This document shows, piece after piece, positions 1 to 8,028 of a stretch of 64,000 bases of DNA. This stretch comes from Parachryseolinea silvisoli. Lineage in GTDB: Bacteria; Bacteroidota; Bacteroidia; Cytophagales; Cyclobacteriaceae. The DNA is taken from positions 124,001 to 188,000 of the forward strand of contig NZ_JAIOAO010000002.1 in the NCBI RefSeq assembly GCF_021190955.1, written 5' to 3'. Both the position numbers and the translations under genes were made by a program. Position 1 is the first letter of the stretch, and each line of letters opens with the position of its first letter. The notes beneath the pieces are model-generated. The model was given only the letters and a program-made list of their open reading frames with translations. It did no database searches and was not told the origin of the DNA.

Positions 1-2321
1 AAGGTTATGCCAATCGACATCACGAAGATGTCGGCGCCAATGTCAATTTTATAGGCATATTCGCTTAGGAACTGGTTCATTACCACCCACGCCACGGGTG
101 CGGCGAGTACAAAGCCGATGATGATGAGCCGCACATATTCTTTCGAGAACATCAACACGATGCTTTCCGCAGAAGCGCCCAGCACCTTGCGGATGCCAAT
201 CTCTTTTGTCTTCTGGTTGGTCATGAACGTTGCCAGGCCGAAGAGACCGAGGCAACCGATGAAGATGGCCATGGACGTAAAGATGGAAAGCATGACCGAC
301 ATTTTCTGTTCTTCTTCATAGAACTCGCGAATATCCTGATCCAGGAAAGTATAGGCGAAGATGTGTTCGGGATAGGCGGCCTCCCATTTTGTTTTCATTG
401 TTTCGATGATCTCCTGGCTGCGTGCCATGTCGATCTTTAAGGCCAGTCCGTTATACCCCCGCAGGCTGTTAAACATGACAGCGGCACCCATCGGATCGTG
501 TAGCGACTGCGTGTGAAAGTTTTGAACCACGCCCACCACGGGAAAGGCCTTGCCCCACACTTTGATCTCAGTGCCGATCATGTCCGGCGGATTGTTGAAT
601 CCGGCGAGCTTTGCCGTCTTTTCGTTAACGATATATCCGCGGGCTGTGTCGAGGTCTTGCACATTCTGACCGGCCAGGAGATTGAGCTTATACAGCTCGA
701 TGTAATTACCGTCGATCTGTTTGATCTCGATTTCCACTTTTTTGTCGACACCGTTGATCCTAAGCGTTGTACCCTGTACGTTGCCCGACGACGGCGGGGC
801 ACTGGCCAGACTAGCAATTGTCACCCCCGGCACACGCGCCATCTCGTCGCGCAGCGTGCGCATCTTGCTTGCACCATCACCCTCCCCGGCATTCTCGCGC
901 TCGGGTATCGCCACGTTGATGATGGCATCCTGCACAAAGCCCAGGTCTTTCTTTTGGTAAAAGTCCATTTGCCGGATGATGATAATGGTGCCGATAATAA
1001 AGAGCTGCGAGATACAGAATTGGACTACCACGAGCGTGCGACGCAATGCATAGCTGGAGGAGTTCTTATTGCCCACGAGGTTCTTGAGTGCAAAGGCAGG
1101 ACTATATCCCGACACCACAAAGGCCGGGTAAAGGCCTGAACATACCGACACCACCACGGTTACCGTCAGCAGATAGGCCCACAGCGAAGCAGCTGTTATG
1201 TCAAGTTTGAGCGATATATCGAGGAAGGTATTGATATACCCCAACGCAATCTGCGTGATGACCAGGGAGAGGACCACCGCTACAATTGTCACCAACGATG
1301 TCTCGCCAAGGAACTGCGCGATTAGCTGCGCACGCGTGCTGCCCAGCGATTTGCGCACCCCAACTTCTTTCGATCGCTTAATCGCCTCGGCGGTAGACAG
1401 GTTGATAAAGTTTATACATGCTGTAATGATGAGGATGATACCGATTACCCCCAGGGTGGAAAGGGTTGCACGCGAGATGGTAGAATGCGAATATGTACCG
1501 AAGCGTTTGTCGAAGTGCATTTCCGCCATGGGCTGTAAAAAGAACGTCGTCTTATCGGGATCGTCTTTGCCGAGGTATTTCAGCCCGAAGTCTGGCAGGC
1601 GTTTGTCAATGGCGGCCGCCTGCTGCTCGTCTTTTAACAATATATAACATTGTTGTTCGCTCCAGGTATTGCCCCAGCCGGGTTCTTCGGTTTGTTTCTC
1701 AATCGTACTATAGGAAAGAAACAAGTTGAAGGGAAAGTCGGTTGCCGCGGATGCTTCGTCCACAACAGTGGTGATCTTATAGGTTTGCTTATCAAAGATA
1801 ATTTCTTCACCAATGACGTCTTCACGTCCGAAATATTTGCGCGCCCAGGAAGCGGCGATAACCGCTTCGTTCGGCTCATCCAGGCCTTTGACCGGATCGC
1901 CTTCTACAACGTGACGATCAAACAGGCGAAAGAAACCTGGCTCGGTAAACGTGATGCCCTTTTCTTCCAGATATTTTTTGGATTCACCATGGGCTTGCGG
2001 AATGGTGATCATGTCGTCGCCGCGATTGGATATAAACACCACTTCTTCCACTTCCGGAAAATCGGTGCGAAAGGCATCGGGCAATGCCGGCGGCACCCCC
2101 TCTCCATAGTCTTTCCCTTCGTTACCTTCGGACTGGCTCACCACCCGATAGATGCGATCGCGACGGGACTGGTCGGCGTCAAAGCTGCCCATGAAGTTTA
2201 CCATCAGGAACAGGATGAGTCCGCAGGTGATACCCAGCGTGAGCCCTGAGAGGTTGATAATCGAAATGCCCGCATCCCGAAGCAGGTTTCGAAAGGCTGT
2301 CTTGAAATAGTTTTTCAGCAT
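1..2321 (-). CDS. ABC transporter permease, FtsX/MacB type (C-terminus off the window)
   Basis: Inner-membrane permease of the FtsX/MacB family, which usually pairs with a separate ATPase to move peptides or lipids or to signal across the envelope. The frame is open from the ATG at 2321 to the window edge, giving 773 codons with no stop. The N-terminus (MLKNYFKTAFRNLLRD) is the typical Bacteroidota start, followed by a TM segment (residues 20-42), a periplasmic MacB_PCD-like domain, a central FtsX block (about residues 285-430, with GVRKSLGSTRAQL), a second periplasmic domain and a second FtsX block starting near position 110 (GIRKVLGAS). This duplicated layout is common for about 800-residue Bacteroidota permeases, so only a few dozen residues should be missing. 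No ATPase gene is in view. A possible sigma-54-like promoter lies upstream. Confidence 0.93.
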   Translation of the reverse strand, partial: MLKNYFKTAFRNLLRDAGISIINLSGLTLGITCGLILFLMVNFMGSFDADQSRRDRIYRVVSQSEGNEGKDYGEGVPPALPDAFRTDFPEVEEVVFISNRGDDMITIPQAHGESKKYLEEKGITFTEPGFFRLFDRHVVEGDPVKGLDEPNEAVIAASWARKYFGREDVIGEEIIFDKQTYKITTVVDEASAATDFPFNLFLSYSTIEKQTEEPGWGNTWSEQQCYILLKDEQQAAAIDKRLPDFGLKYLGKDDPDKTTFFLQPMAEMHFDKRFGTYSHSTISRATLSTLGVIGIILIITACINFINLSTAEAIKRSKEVGVRKSLGSTRAQLIAQFLGETSLVTIVAVVLSLVITQIALGYINTFLDISLKLDITAASLWAYLLTVTVVVSVCSGLYPAFVVSGYSPAFALKNLVGNKNSSSYALRRTLVVVQFCISQLFIIGTIIIIRQMDFYQKKDLGFVQDAIINVAIPERENAGEGDGASKMRTLRDEMARVPGVTIASLASAPPSSGNVQGTTLRINGVDKKVEIEIKQIDGNYIELYKLNLLAGQNVQDLDTARGYIVNEKTAKLAGFNNPPDMIGTEIKVWGKAFPVVGVVQNFHTQSLHDPMGAAVMFNSLRGYNGLALKIDMARSQEIIETMKTKWEAAYPEHIFAYTFLDQDIREFYEEEQKMSVMLSIFTSMAIFIGCLGLFGLATFMTNQKTKEIGIRKVLGASAESIVLMFSKEYVRLIIIGFVLAAPVAWVVMNQFLSEYAYKIDIGADIFVMSIGIT

Positions 2322-2348
2322 GGTACGAAGTTATCCGGCGATGGAATA

Positions 2349-2363
2349 CCAAGATCAATGCCA
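2349..2363 (-). promoter_or_regulatory. possible sigma-54-like -24/-12 promoter of the FtsX permease
   Basis: On the minus strand the sequence TGGCATTGATCTTGG ends 27 bp before the permease ATG. It matches the sigma-54 pattern TGGCA-N6-TTG, but the -12 GC is GG here, so the call is weak. Its position would give a leader of about 16 nt. Confidence 0.3.
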
Positions 2364-2436
2364 GCACGGAAAATCCTGTAAAAGGGCTCTCTTAGCTATT
2401 CGAGGGGCATGGACTTGTCCGAATGTGTGTTGGACT

Positions 2437-2450
2437 GTCCGGGACCGGAC
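2437..2450. repeat. GTCCGG-GA-CCGGAC palindrome upstream of the FtsX permease
   Basis: Perfect 6-2-6 inverted repeat about 115 bp upstream of the permease start. A further GGAC-TT-GTCC palindrome lies just beside it (about 2411-2420). The distance fits an upstream activator site. Function is inferred. Confidence 0.5.
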
Positions 2451-2475
2451 GGTTCAACAGTACCTTTGGAAGCTG

Positions 2476-3258
2476 CTAGGGCATTTCTATTTTCTCTTTC
2501 TGCGTAGTGATCACCCGCACCAGTTCATCTGTTTCGTTCTTGCTGAGAGACAATCGCGCGGTAAGCAAGTCTAGAATTTCAATTACAGCTTTTTTAGCAT
2601 CGGCGATCTCCGTGGAGCTTCGTGAGATTGCCCTGCGGTGTTGTTCAATCTCGGCATCAGCAGAATTGTGGCTCGGTTCGTTAATGTTGGCGACAATGCC
2701 CTGTATCCTGTTCAATTTATCAAATACGGTTTTCACGTCATTGGTTAGTGCTACCTTGTTCGTTGGGTCGTTCCATTGATCATCATCCTGTAACTTGGAG
2801 ACGCTTTCATAATAATATTTCATGTCATGCCATGTGGATCGATAGCGGCTGATAATTACTTTCTTTAGGTCGGATGAATTGATGATGGCATTGTGAAGAT
2901 CAGGATCGGTGAGAGCCTGTAGACTGCCAAGCGGATATAGTAACTCCTTGATGTTGGCGTATATCTTCTTCAGCTCGGTCACCTTACCATTGGATTCTTT
3001 AATAGACTTGTTTAAGTTCGTTAGATTGTCGGCGTTGTCTTGCTGCAACTTTTTCAAGGCTTTGTCGACTTCCAGTTGTGTTTTCTCCTTCTGCTTATTT
3101 TTGGCTTCTTTGTTTTCTTTCACCTTGTCAATAACGGCATTGGTACCTTCTACGAGTTTGGGAATGAGTGTGGAGGCAATCAGCGTAATGGGGTCCTGCG
3201 CCTGAATGCGCGTGGCGAATGTCGCCACCAGCATAAACGTGAAGCATGTGAATTTCAT
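2476..3258 (-). CDS. secreted coiled-coil protein of unknown function
   Basis: I do not recognise this 260-residue protein. Residues 1-20 look like a signal peptide with cleavage after Ala-Gln-Ala, so it is probably periplasmic or surface-exposed. Residues 45-105 are rich in Lys, Glu and Gln with heptad-like spacing (KENKEAKNKQKEKTQ), suggesting a coiled coil; the rest is predicted mostly helical and hydrophilic, with no cysteine in the mature part. It is the last gene of a three-gene minus-strand operon, 7 bp after its neighbour, and that neighbour has the same design (signal peptide plus helical body). The operon shares a divergent regulatory region with a two-component system, so it may respond to that system. 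Confidence 0.75.
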   Translation of the reverse strand: MKFTCFTFMLVATFATRIQAQDPITLIASTLIPKLVEGTNAVIDKVKENKEAKNKQKEKTQLEVDKALKKLQQDNADNLTNLNKSIKESNGKVTELKKIYANIKELLYPLGSLQALTDPDLHNAIINSSDLKKVIISRYRSTWHDMKYYYESVSKLQDDDQWNDPTNKVALTNDVKTVFDKLNRIQGIVANINEPSHNSADAEIEQHRRAISRSSTEIADAKKAVIEILDLLTARLSLSKNETDELVRVITTQKEKIEMP

Positions 3259-3265
3259 GGGGATA

Positions 3266-4126
3266 TTATTTTTGGGGTTGTACTGTTTCGGGAACTATTA
3301 GATTTGATTGCAGGATGTTCTGTACAAAAAGATCAACGCAACATTTGCTGAGCGTGCCCGCATTTGGTTTTGATCTCTGGAAATACTGGTACGAGAATCT
3401 TTCTAAAAGATCACGCAATTCTTGAATGCGACTCAAGTCATTCCGCGTGGAGGTAAAATCGACCGGTATCAGGTTATGCACCAAAGAAATTTCATTGCAT
3501 AGTTTGCCCCTGCAGTCGATCACACCCCTGGATAGGTATTTATCTTCCAGGCGGCTGAGTTGATCGCGTAGCGTTGAAATGCGTATCCAGCTATCTCGTA
3601 CGCTCAAAAAAGCGATTTTTACAACGCCGTCATCTATAGACACCGCCGCGCGCTTAACCTGGTCTTCCGTACCAGTGGCACCCAGGAATATAATTTGCTC
3701 GGTGAGATCATTTAGCAGCCGTTGTAAGTTCAGAATCTTTGCGCTACGAATCGCTTGCTCTTCGCTTGTACGGTTCACAAAAGAAAAAGAGATAGATTGT
3801 TCAAGCTCGCCCTTTATCTCAGCTGCTTTCAAAGCAGGATGCAGTGAGTCGAACTTGGTGAGGATCATCTGCTTCACCTGCTCCTTGGCAAGGAGATGCT
3901 GTAATGCGGATCCTTGCAATGCCTGCTTCGCTTCGAAACGCTCAAACTCTTCACGCATGGCTTCGTCTACACCGCGGATTTCCGCCATTTCCAGACGTGC
4001 GTTGTCATATGCCCGCTCAGATCGCTCGCGTGCCTCGCGCGGAGCACTATCGTATTCCCGCTGCTGGGAGGCGCACCGACGTGCGCTAAGCATGATACAG
4101 AAAAACAGCACGATGCGTATTTTCAT
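3266..4126 (-). CDS. secreted helical protein of unknown function
   Basis: Unrecognised 286-residue protein. A short hydrophobic N-terminus (residues 1-20, LFFCIMLSARRCAS) looks like a signal peptide. The next 50 residues are extremely Arg/Glu-rich (REARERSERAYDNARLEMAE), typical of a charged helix or coiled coil. Cysteines appear only in the C-terminal half (CRGKLC and a CC pair near residues 260-262), so a disulfide-bonded C-terminal domain is possible. It is the middle gene of the minus-strand operon: 73 bp after the gene ending at 4200 and 7 bp before the gene starting at 3258. I can assign no function. Confidence 0.72.
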   Translation of the reverse strand: MKIRIVLFFCIMLSARRCASQQREYDSAPREARERSERAYDNARLEMAEIRGVDEAMREEFERFEAKQALQGSALQHLLAKEQVKQMILTKFDSLHPALKAAEIKGELEQSISFSFVNRTSEEQAIRSAKILNLQRLLNDLTEQIIFLGATGTEDQVKRAAVSIDDGVVKIAFLSVRDSWIRISTLRDQLSRLEDKYLSRGVIDCRGKLCNEISLVHNLIPVDFTSTRNDLSRIQELRDLLERFSYQYFQRSKPNAGTLSKCCVDLFVQNILQSNLIVPETVQPQK

Positions 4127-4199
4127 GTTTCAGGTGTTAGATATTTAGTGTTTGTAGTCGTATGCCGTGGCACCCGGAGAGAATACACCACGGCATCTG

Positions 4200-5021
4200 C
4201 TAGTCTCTATTCTTTTGCGTAGCCGGTTTGCTGGCCAACTCAAAAATGTTGTATCCGAGCCCAATTCCCAGCCACGGCGAGTCACGGTAGATCCAATCGC
4301 GACCAACTTTACCCGACGGTATATCGAGACCGCCGGAAATACCCAACTGAAAATTGTCGATAAAAAAGATCACCGACAGCGGAATCGACAGGCAGGCCAC
4401 GTTGGTGGCTTCAGAAAGTGTCCCTTTCGTATCTTCTGTTGTCATGGGAACGGAGGTGATGGAGACGCCCGTCATTGGCGCGACAAAGACATTACCACCG
4501 AGTCTCATGCGATACCCGAAGGACACACCCAGATTCACATTGGACGTGAGATCGAAAAAGCGATCTTTACCGTCACCGAAACGCATTTTGATAGGCGTGG
4601 TAATGGCACCGAGGAGAAACCCTGCCCGTGGCAACTCATCGGCAGGCAGCGCCTTGTTGGCCAGGTTTGCCGCCGAAAGCTTGAAATATAGCCGTTGATT
4701 TTCGTCTGCTTTGGCTACACCCGACACCATTTGTGTAGTATATACATATTTAAGATTACTGTCCGAGCTTTTATCTCCTCTCCATTCGAGGAATGAGATG
4801 ACAACCGCGCTGTGATCGCTCATGATCCTTTCGACTTTAAATTTATAGCCGCTCTTGGCAATCATATTATTTGTACCAGGTGCCACCGTGCCATCCAGGA
4901 CACACGGTGTTATCTCGCTATCTTCAATAAACTGATAGAACAGTTTGAAGTCTTGCGCTGGGGCGTATAGTACACTTCCTGTCAGAAGGGTCGCGATGAG
5001 GAGTAGAACTTGTATTTTCAT
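4200..5021 (-). CDS. secreted protein of unknown function, possible outer-membrane beta-structure
   Basis: Unrecognised 273-residue protein and first gene of the minus-strand operon. Residues 1-22 form a signal peptide ending Ala-Pro-Ala-Gln. The mature N-terminal half (to about residue 125) carries mixed beta-type sequence, with a cysteine in EITPCVLDG. The second half alternates glycine and aromatic residues as in membrane beta-strands (GVSFGYRMRLGGNVFVAP, IFFIDNFQLGISGGLDIP, LGIGLGYNIFEL). It may therefore sit in the outer membrane and hold the two helical proteins encoded downstream, but this is inference. The start at 5021 follows a -7 box TAGCTTTG at 5086-5093 by about 65 bp. Confidence 0.75.
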   Translation of the reverse strand: MKIQVLLLIATLLTGSVLYAPAQDFKLFYQFIEDSEITPCVLDGTVAPGTNNMIAKSGYKFKVERIMSDHSAVVISFLEWRGDKSSDSNLKYVYTTQMVSGVAKADENQRLYFKLSAANLANKALPADELPRAGFLLGAITTPIKMRFGDGKDRFFDLTSNVNLGVSFGYRMRLGGNVFVAPMTGVSITSVPMTTEDTKGTLSEATNVACLSIPLSVIFFIDNFQLGISGGLDIPSGKVGRDWIYRDSPWLGIGLGYNIFELASKPATQKNRD

Positions 5022-5085
5022 ATCTATTAAGATTTAAGCCTGAGGTTATAATAGAGTCTTTTTTGAATTTCTCCGTTGACTACAT

Positions 5086-5117
5086 CAAAGCTAGAGACTA
5101 TACATGGGGATGATCAA
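5086..5117 (-). promoter_or_regulatory. promoter of the secreted-protein operon
   Basis: Minus-strand -33 TTG at 5117-5115 and -7 box TAGCTTTG at 5093-5086, separated by 21 nt. The TTG directly abuts the palindrome at 5116-5135. The predicted transcript starts near 5080, giving a leader of about 58 nt. Confidence 0.65.
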
Positions 5118-5135
5118 TACCTAGCTGGTGGTATT
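5116..5135. repeat. operator-like palindrome 1, AATACC-N8-GGTATT
   Basis: Perfect 6-8-6 inverted repeat overlapping the -33 element of the leftward promoter. It is nearly identical to palindrome 2 at 5200-5219; the spacers are TAGCTGGT and TCCTGGTG. Centre-to-centre distance is 84 bp, which is eight turns of B-DNA. Probably the binding site of a shared dimeric regulator, most simply the response regulator at 7317-7931. Confidence 0.7.
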
Positions 5136-5199
5136 CGAAAAGATAATATGAATACCCAGGGCCACAGTTAAAAAAACAATATCTTGGTAGCAGTGAGAG

Positions 5200-5219
5200 A
5201 ATACCTCCTGGTGGGTATT
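5200..5219. repeat. operator-like palindrome 2, AATACC-N8-GGTATT
   Basis: Second copy of the 6-8-6 palindrome, overlapping the -33 TTG (5218-5220) of the rightward promoter. The two copies are related by symmetry relative to their own promoters: each ends in GGTATTG, whose TTG is the -33 element. A lone half-site, AATACC, also lies at 5151-5156. Confidence 0.7.
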
Positions 5220-5249
5220 GGAGCTGGTATGGGCTAACCATTAATTTCG
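5218..5249 (+). promoter_or_regulatory. promoter of the lipoprotein / two-component operon
   Basis: The -33 TTG at 5218-5220 and the -7 box TAATTTCG at 5242-5249 are 21 nt apart, exactly the spacing of the divergent promoter. TTCG in place of TTTG is also seen before ruvB. The leader to the ATG at 5286 would be about 30 nt. Confidence 0.6.
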
Positions 5250-5285
5250 ATCCCTCTAACAAAAAAACACTAACCCTTATATTTT

Positions 5286-5906
5286 ATGAAACCTACCTTT
5301 CTCGTTCCCTTTGCAAGTTTACTACTGATGGTGACGCTGTCTGCCTGTCCAGGCAAAAAAGAGGACAGTGCCCGTACAACAGCGTCTGCAGGAGGCGATT
5401 CACTGAAAGCCTTGTTCCAGGTACTGCCGCATCCCGACTCTAACAAGGCGTTGCTAAACCGACTTTGCGCCCTACGCGTGATGGATCCGGATCGGGGCGA
5501 GGCAATAGACTCATTACGGGCAGCGCGCAAGATCAGGGCCTATAAAGATTTTATGAGCCAGGCGGCAGAGGAAGCCGGTTATGAATATAGGGCAGAAAAC
5601 GATGCCTATGGTTTTTCATTCGGCATTAACACGCTAAACGAAATGGTACAGGCCATCAACCGATATAACGTTGCTCATCCCAACGACGCTGTTGCGGGCA
5701 TCCGTATCTATATGGGACGCGCCGTACATGAAGGCCAGCAGATGAATGATGTCTTGCTGATGCCCGTACTGAAAAGCGGCCACAACTTCTACAATATAGA
5801 TCCTGATTTTACTAAAGCGAAAATATTTCTTAATGAAAAGATTCACAAAGACATTCCACCGCCCATGTACAACACTTCTGCCCCCTGTCCTAACCGGTGC
5901 CAATAG
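5286..5906 (+). CDS. lipoprotein of unknown function
   Basis: 206-residue protein with an N-terminal signal (residues 1-20) and a clear lipobox, LSAC, so it should be a lipid-anchored envelope protein with its mature N-terminus at Cys21. A short low-complexity linker (KKEDSARTTASAGGDS) precedes a globular domain of about 165 residues that I do not recognise. The last stretch is Pro/Cys-rich (CPNRC near the C-terminus) and could form a disulfide. First gene of the plus-strand operon, 3 bp before the multi-TM gene. It may act as a sensory partner for the membrane protein and kinase, but this rests only on gene order. Confidence 0.75.
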   Translation: MKPTFLVPFASLLLMVTLSACPGKKEDSARTTASAGGDSLKALFQVLPHPDSNKALLNRLCALRVMDPDRGEAIDSLRAARKIRAYKDFMSQAAEEAGYEYRAENDAYGFSFGINTLNEMVQAINRYNVAHPNDAVAGIRIYMGRAVHEGQQMNDVLLMPVLKSGHNFYNIDPDFTKAKIFLNEKIHKDIPPPMYNTSAPCPNRCQ

Positions 5907-5909
5907 CCT

Positions 5910-6554
5910 ATGCTCGACGATGTGTTAATGTATGGCTCCATTTTCTCGCCGTTGCCCGGTCTGTTGATCGGGCAACGGCACTGGCGGGCGTATGCCACGA
6001 TCATCCGCACAATACTATTCGTTGTATTGCTATCCTTTCTCAGTGATGTTGTGATGCTGGCGTTACTCATGAACAGCATCCCCAACATGCCTGTCGCGAA
6101 TATATATGGTCTGACCGAGGGTCTGTTATTCTCCTACTTCTTTTACTTGCGGCTGACGCCGTATCGAAAGTTCATCGTGTCCATCGCCGTGATCTTTGCA
6201 CTTCTCTACCTGGCCGATGTGATCCTCGTAACACACTTGATGTCGTTCAACGCATATTCCCGTACCCTCGAAGCTGGCATCATGATTTTGTTCTCAACCC
6301 TATATTTTTACAGCATCTTCCAGAACGAAACGGATATCTTTATCGATAAAAGCTCGGAGTTTTGGATTGTGGTGGGCATACTCTTCTACTTTTCGGGTGC
6401 ATTCTTTTCTTTTCTACTGTCAACGGATATTTTATCTTTATCTCCGGATCGATTCTATAGTTCCTGGATCCTGCACAACATTTCAAATATTATTAAGAAC
6501 ATCATTTTTACCGCGGCACTATGGAAGGCAGTACCGAACTCAGGCATGAAGTAA
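5910..6554 (+). CDS. multi-pass membrane protein of unknown function
   Basis: 214-residue integral membrane protein with about six or seven hydrophobic segments (roughly residues 25-55, 64-84, 88-113, 122-140, 150-172 and 180-205) and short loops. No catalytic motif is visible. The reading frame overlaps the downstream histidine kinase start by 34 bp, so the two are probably translated together and may form one sensor: the kinase itself has only one TM helix and no sensing domain. Similar membrane proteins are often encoded beside LuxR-type two-component genes in Cytophagales (general recollection, not checked). Confidence 0.75.
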   Translation: MLDDVLMYGSIFSPLPGLLIGQRHWRAYATIIRTILFVVLLSFLSDVVMLALLMNSIPNMPVANIYGLTEGLLFSYFFYLRLTPYRKFIVSIAVIFALLYLADVILVTHLMSFNAYSRTLEAGIMILFSTLYFYSIFQNETDIFIDKSSEFWIVVGILFYFSGAFFSFLLSTDILSLSPDRFYSSWILHNISNIIKNIIFTAALWKAVPNSGMK

Positions 6555-7315
6555 TCCTTATCGCCGGATCGTTTGGAATGTTGTTCCTCACCTCGGCCAT
6601 CACCACGTTCATTTACCTCTACCAACGGAAACTGATCAAACGCAAGCTGGCCTACCAGGAAATCGAGGATCTATTGCGACGTCAGGAACTGCGCTCGGCC
6701 TACGCTTTGTTAGACGGGCAGGATATGGAACGGCAGCGCATCGCCGAAGAGCTGCACGACAACCTCGGCAGCCTGCTGGTAACACTTACCATGTACGTCG
6801 ACACTTCACTTAAAAGTGAAAAAACAGATTTTCAATGGCAGTTTGCAGAATCAATCAGTAAACTCGCCCACCAGGCCAATGAGGAAGTACGAAAGATTTC
6901 ACATCGACTGGACTCGGCGGCACTTAAGCACTTTGGATTTCGGCAGGCTGTGAAAGATCTTGTCCAGGTTGTTAGTGACAGCGGATCGGTTCGTGTGCAC
7001 TGCACACTGGAATTGAATGCCGACGTGCAGACAGAAGTCAGTATAAATTTATACCGAATTCTACAGGAGCTCATCAACAACACGCTCAAGCACGCACGGG
7101 CCACCGAGATCGATGTGACCATCACCCAGGTAAAAACCGAATACCTAAGTGTGATCTATGAAGACAACGGTGTTGGTATCCAGTCCCCACTTACGCAGGC
7201 GAACGGTATCGGCCTGCGTAACATCGCTACACGCGTGGAGAAGATGGGGGGCACACTCCACATCGGCAATAAAGGAAAGAATGGCTTTGCTATGACACTG
7301 GAAATCCCCCTATAA
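6521..7315 (+). CDS. sensor histidine kinase, NarL/DesK type
   Basis: 264-residue kinase. One TM helix (residues 10-33) is followed by a short linker and a HisKA_3 dimerisation domain with phospho-acceptor His in ERQRIAEELHDNLGS (His about residue 79). A HATPase_c domain follows, with N-box ELINNTLKHA, G1 box DNGVGI and GIGLRNIATRVEKMGG. There is no periplasmic or PAS sensing domain, so input probably comes from the overlapping membrane protein or the lipoprotein. The gene ends one base before the response regulator start, as expected for a cognate pair. The ATG at 6521 lies inside the previous gene; no better start exists before the TM helix. Confidence 0.92.
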   Translation: MEGSTELRHEVILIAGSFGMLFLTSAITTFIYLYQRKLIKRKLAYQEIEDLLRRQELRSAYALLDGQDMERQRIAEELHDNLGSLLVTLTMYVDTSLKSEKTDFQWQFAESISKLAHQANEEVRKISHRLDSAALKHFGFRQAVKDLVQVVSDSGSVRVHCTLELNADVQTEVSINLYRILQELINNTLKHARATEIDVTITQVKTEYLSVIYEDNGVGIQSPLTQANGIGLRNIATRVEKMGGTLHIGNKGKNGFAMTLEIPL

Positions 7316-7316
7316 A

Positions 7317-7931
7317 ATGAAAATCAAAGTTCTGTTGGCCGACGATCACGCCATCGTACTAGAGGGGCTACGGGCCGTCCTGAGTGCCCATGACGGTATT
7401 GAAGTATGCGGCGAAGCCAGTAACGGTGAGCAGGTGCTCCAGTTCCTCGCGAGGCAGCACGCTGACATTATCGTGCTCGACATCAATATGCCTGTTATGA
7501 ACGGTATCAAGTGCGCGGAGAAAGTCAAGGCCAAGTACCCCGCGGTAAAAATCTTGATCCTCACGATGTATGCACAAAAATCGTTTCTGGAAGAGATCAT
7601 TCGTATCGGTATTGAAGGCTGTCTGCTGAAAAGTAATACCGGTAAAGAGTTGAGCGACGCAATTATACGTGTAATGGAGGGCAAATCGTACTTCGATTTG
7701 ATCCAGTCATTTTGTACAGATGAAAACGAAACTACCTCTTTCAAGCTTAGCGACCGAGAAATAGAGATCGTGAAACTTCTGTGCGAGGGACTGACCAGCA
7801 CGCAGATCGCTGAAAAGCTTTTCATTGCAGACCAAACTGTCAAGACTCACCGCAAAAACATTCTGCGCAAAATAGGGGCGCACAACACGTCGCAATTGGT
7901 GCAATTTGCGCTGAACAACCGGATTATTTAA
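7317..7931 (+). CDS. response regulator, NarL/LuxR family
   Basis: 204-residue two-domain transcription factor. The receiver domain has the acidic pair Asp9-Asp10, phosphorylatable Asp55 (VLDINMP) and the conserved Lys in CLLKSN. The C-terminal LuxR helix-turn-helix covers about residues 140-200 (LSDREIEIVKLLCEGLTSTQIAEKL; VKTHRKNILRKIG). It is the last gene of the operon, one base after the kinase. NarL-type regulators bind short inverted repeats as dimers, so the paired AATACC-N8-GGTATT sites in front of this operon and of the divergent operon are its natural candidate targets; that link is inferred. Confidence 0.93.
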   Translation: MKIKVLLADDHAIVLEGLRAVLSAHDGIEVCGEASNGEQVLQFLARQHADIIVLDINMPVMNGIKCAEKVKAKYPAVKILILTMYAQKSFLEEIIRIGIEGCLLKSNTGKELSDAIIRVMEGKSYFDLIQSFCTDENETTSFKLSDREIEIVKLLCEGLTSTQIAEKLFIADQTVKTHRKNILRKIGAHNTSQLVQFALNNRII

Positions 7932-8028
7932 TCTTTACCCACGAGGGTTGCGAAGAAAAATGGATACTGGCGAGGAACTGCCCGGCTGACAAGTGTGTTT
8001 GAAAGACGAGATTTTGTACTTTTACGCT

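Noticed and set aside
2476-4126. Toxin-antitoxin or phage-type genes because of coiled coils and short length
   Set aside because: Both proteins have signal peptides and no toxin motif; the operon is linked to a two-component system, not to mobile-element genes.
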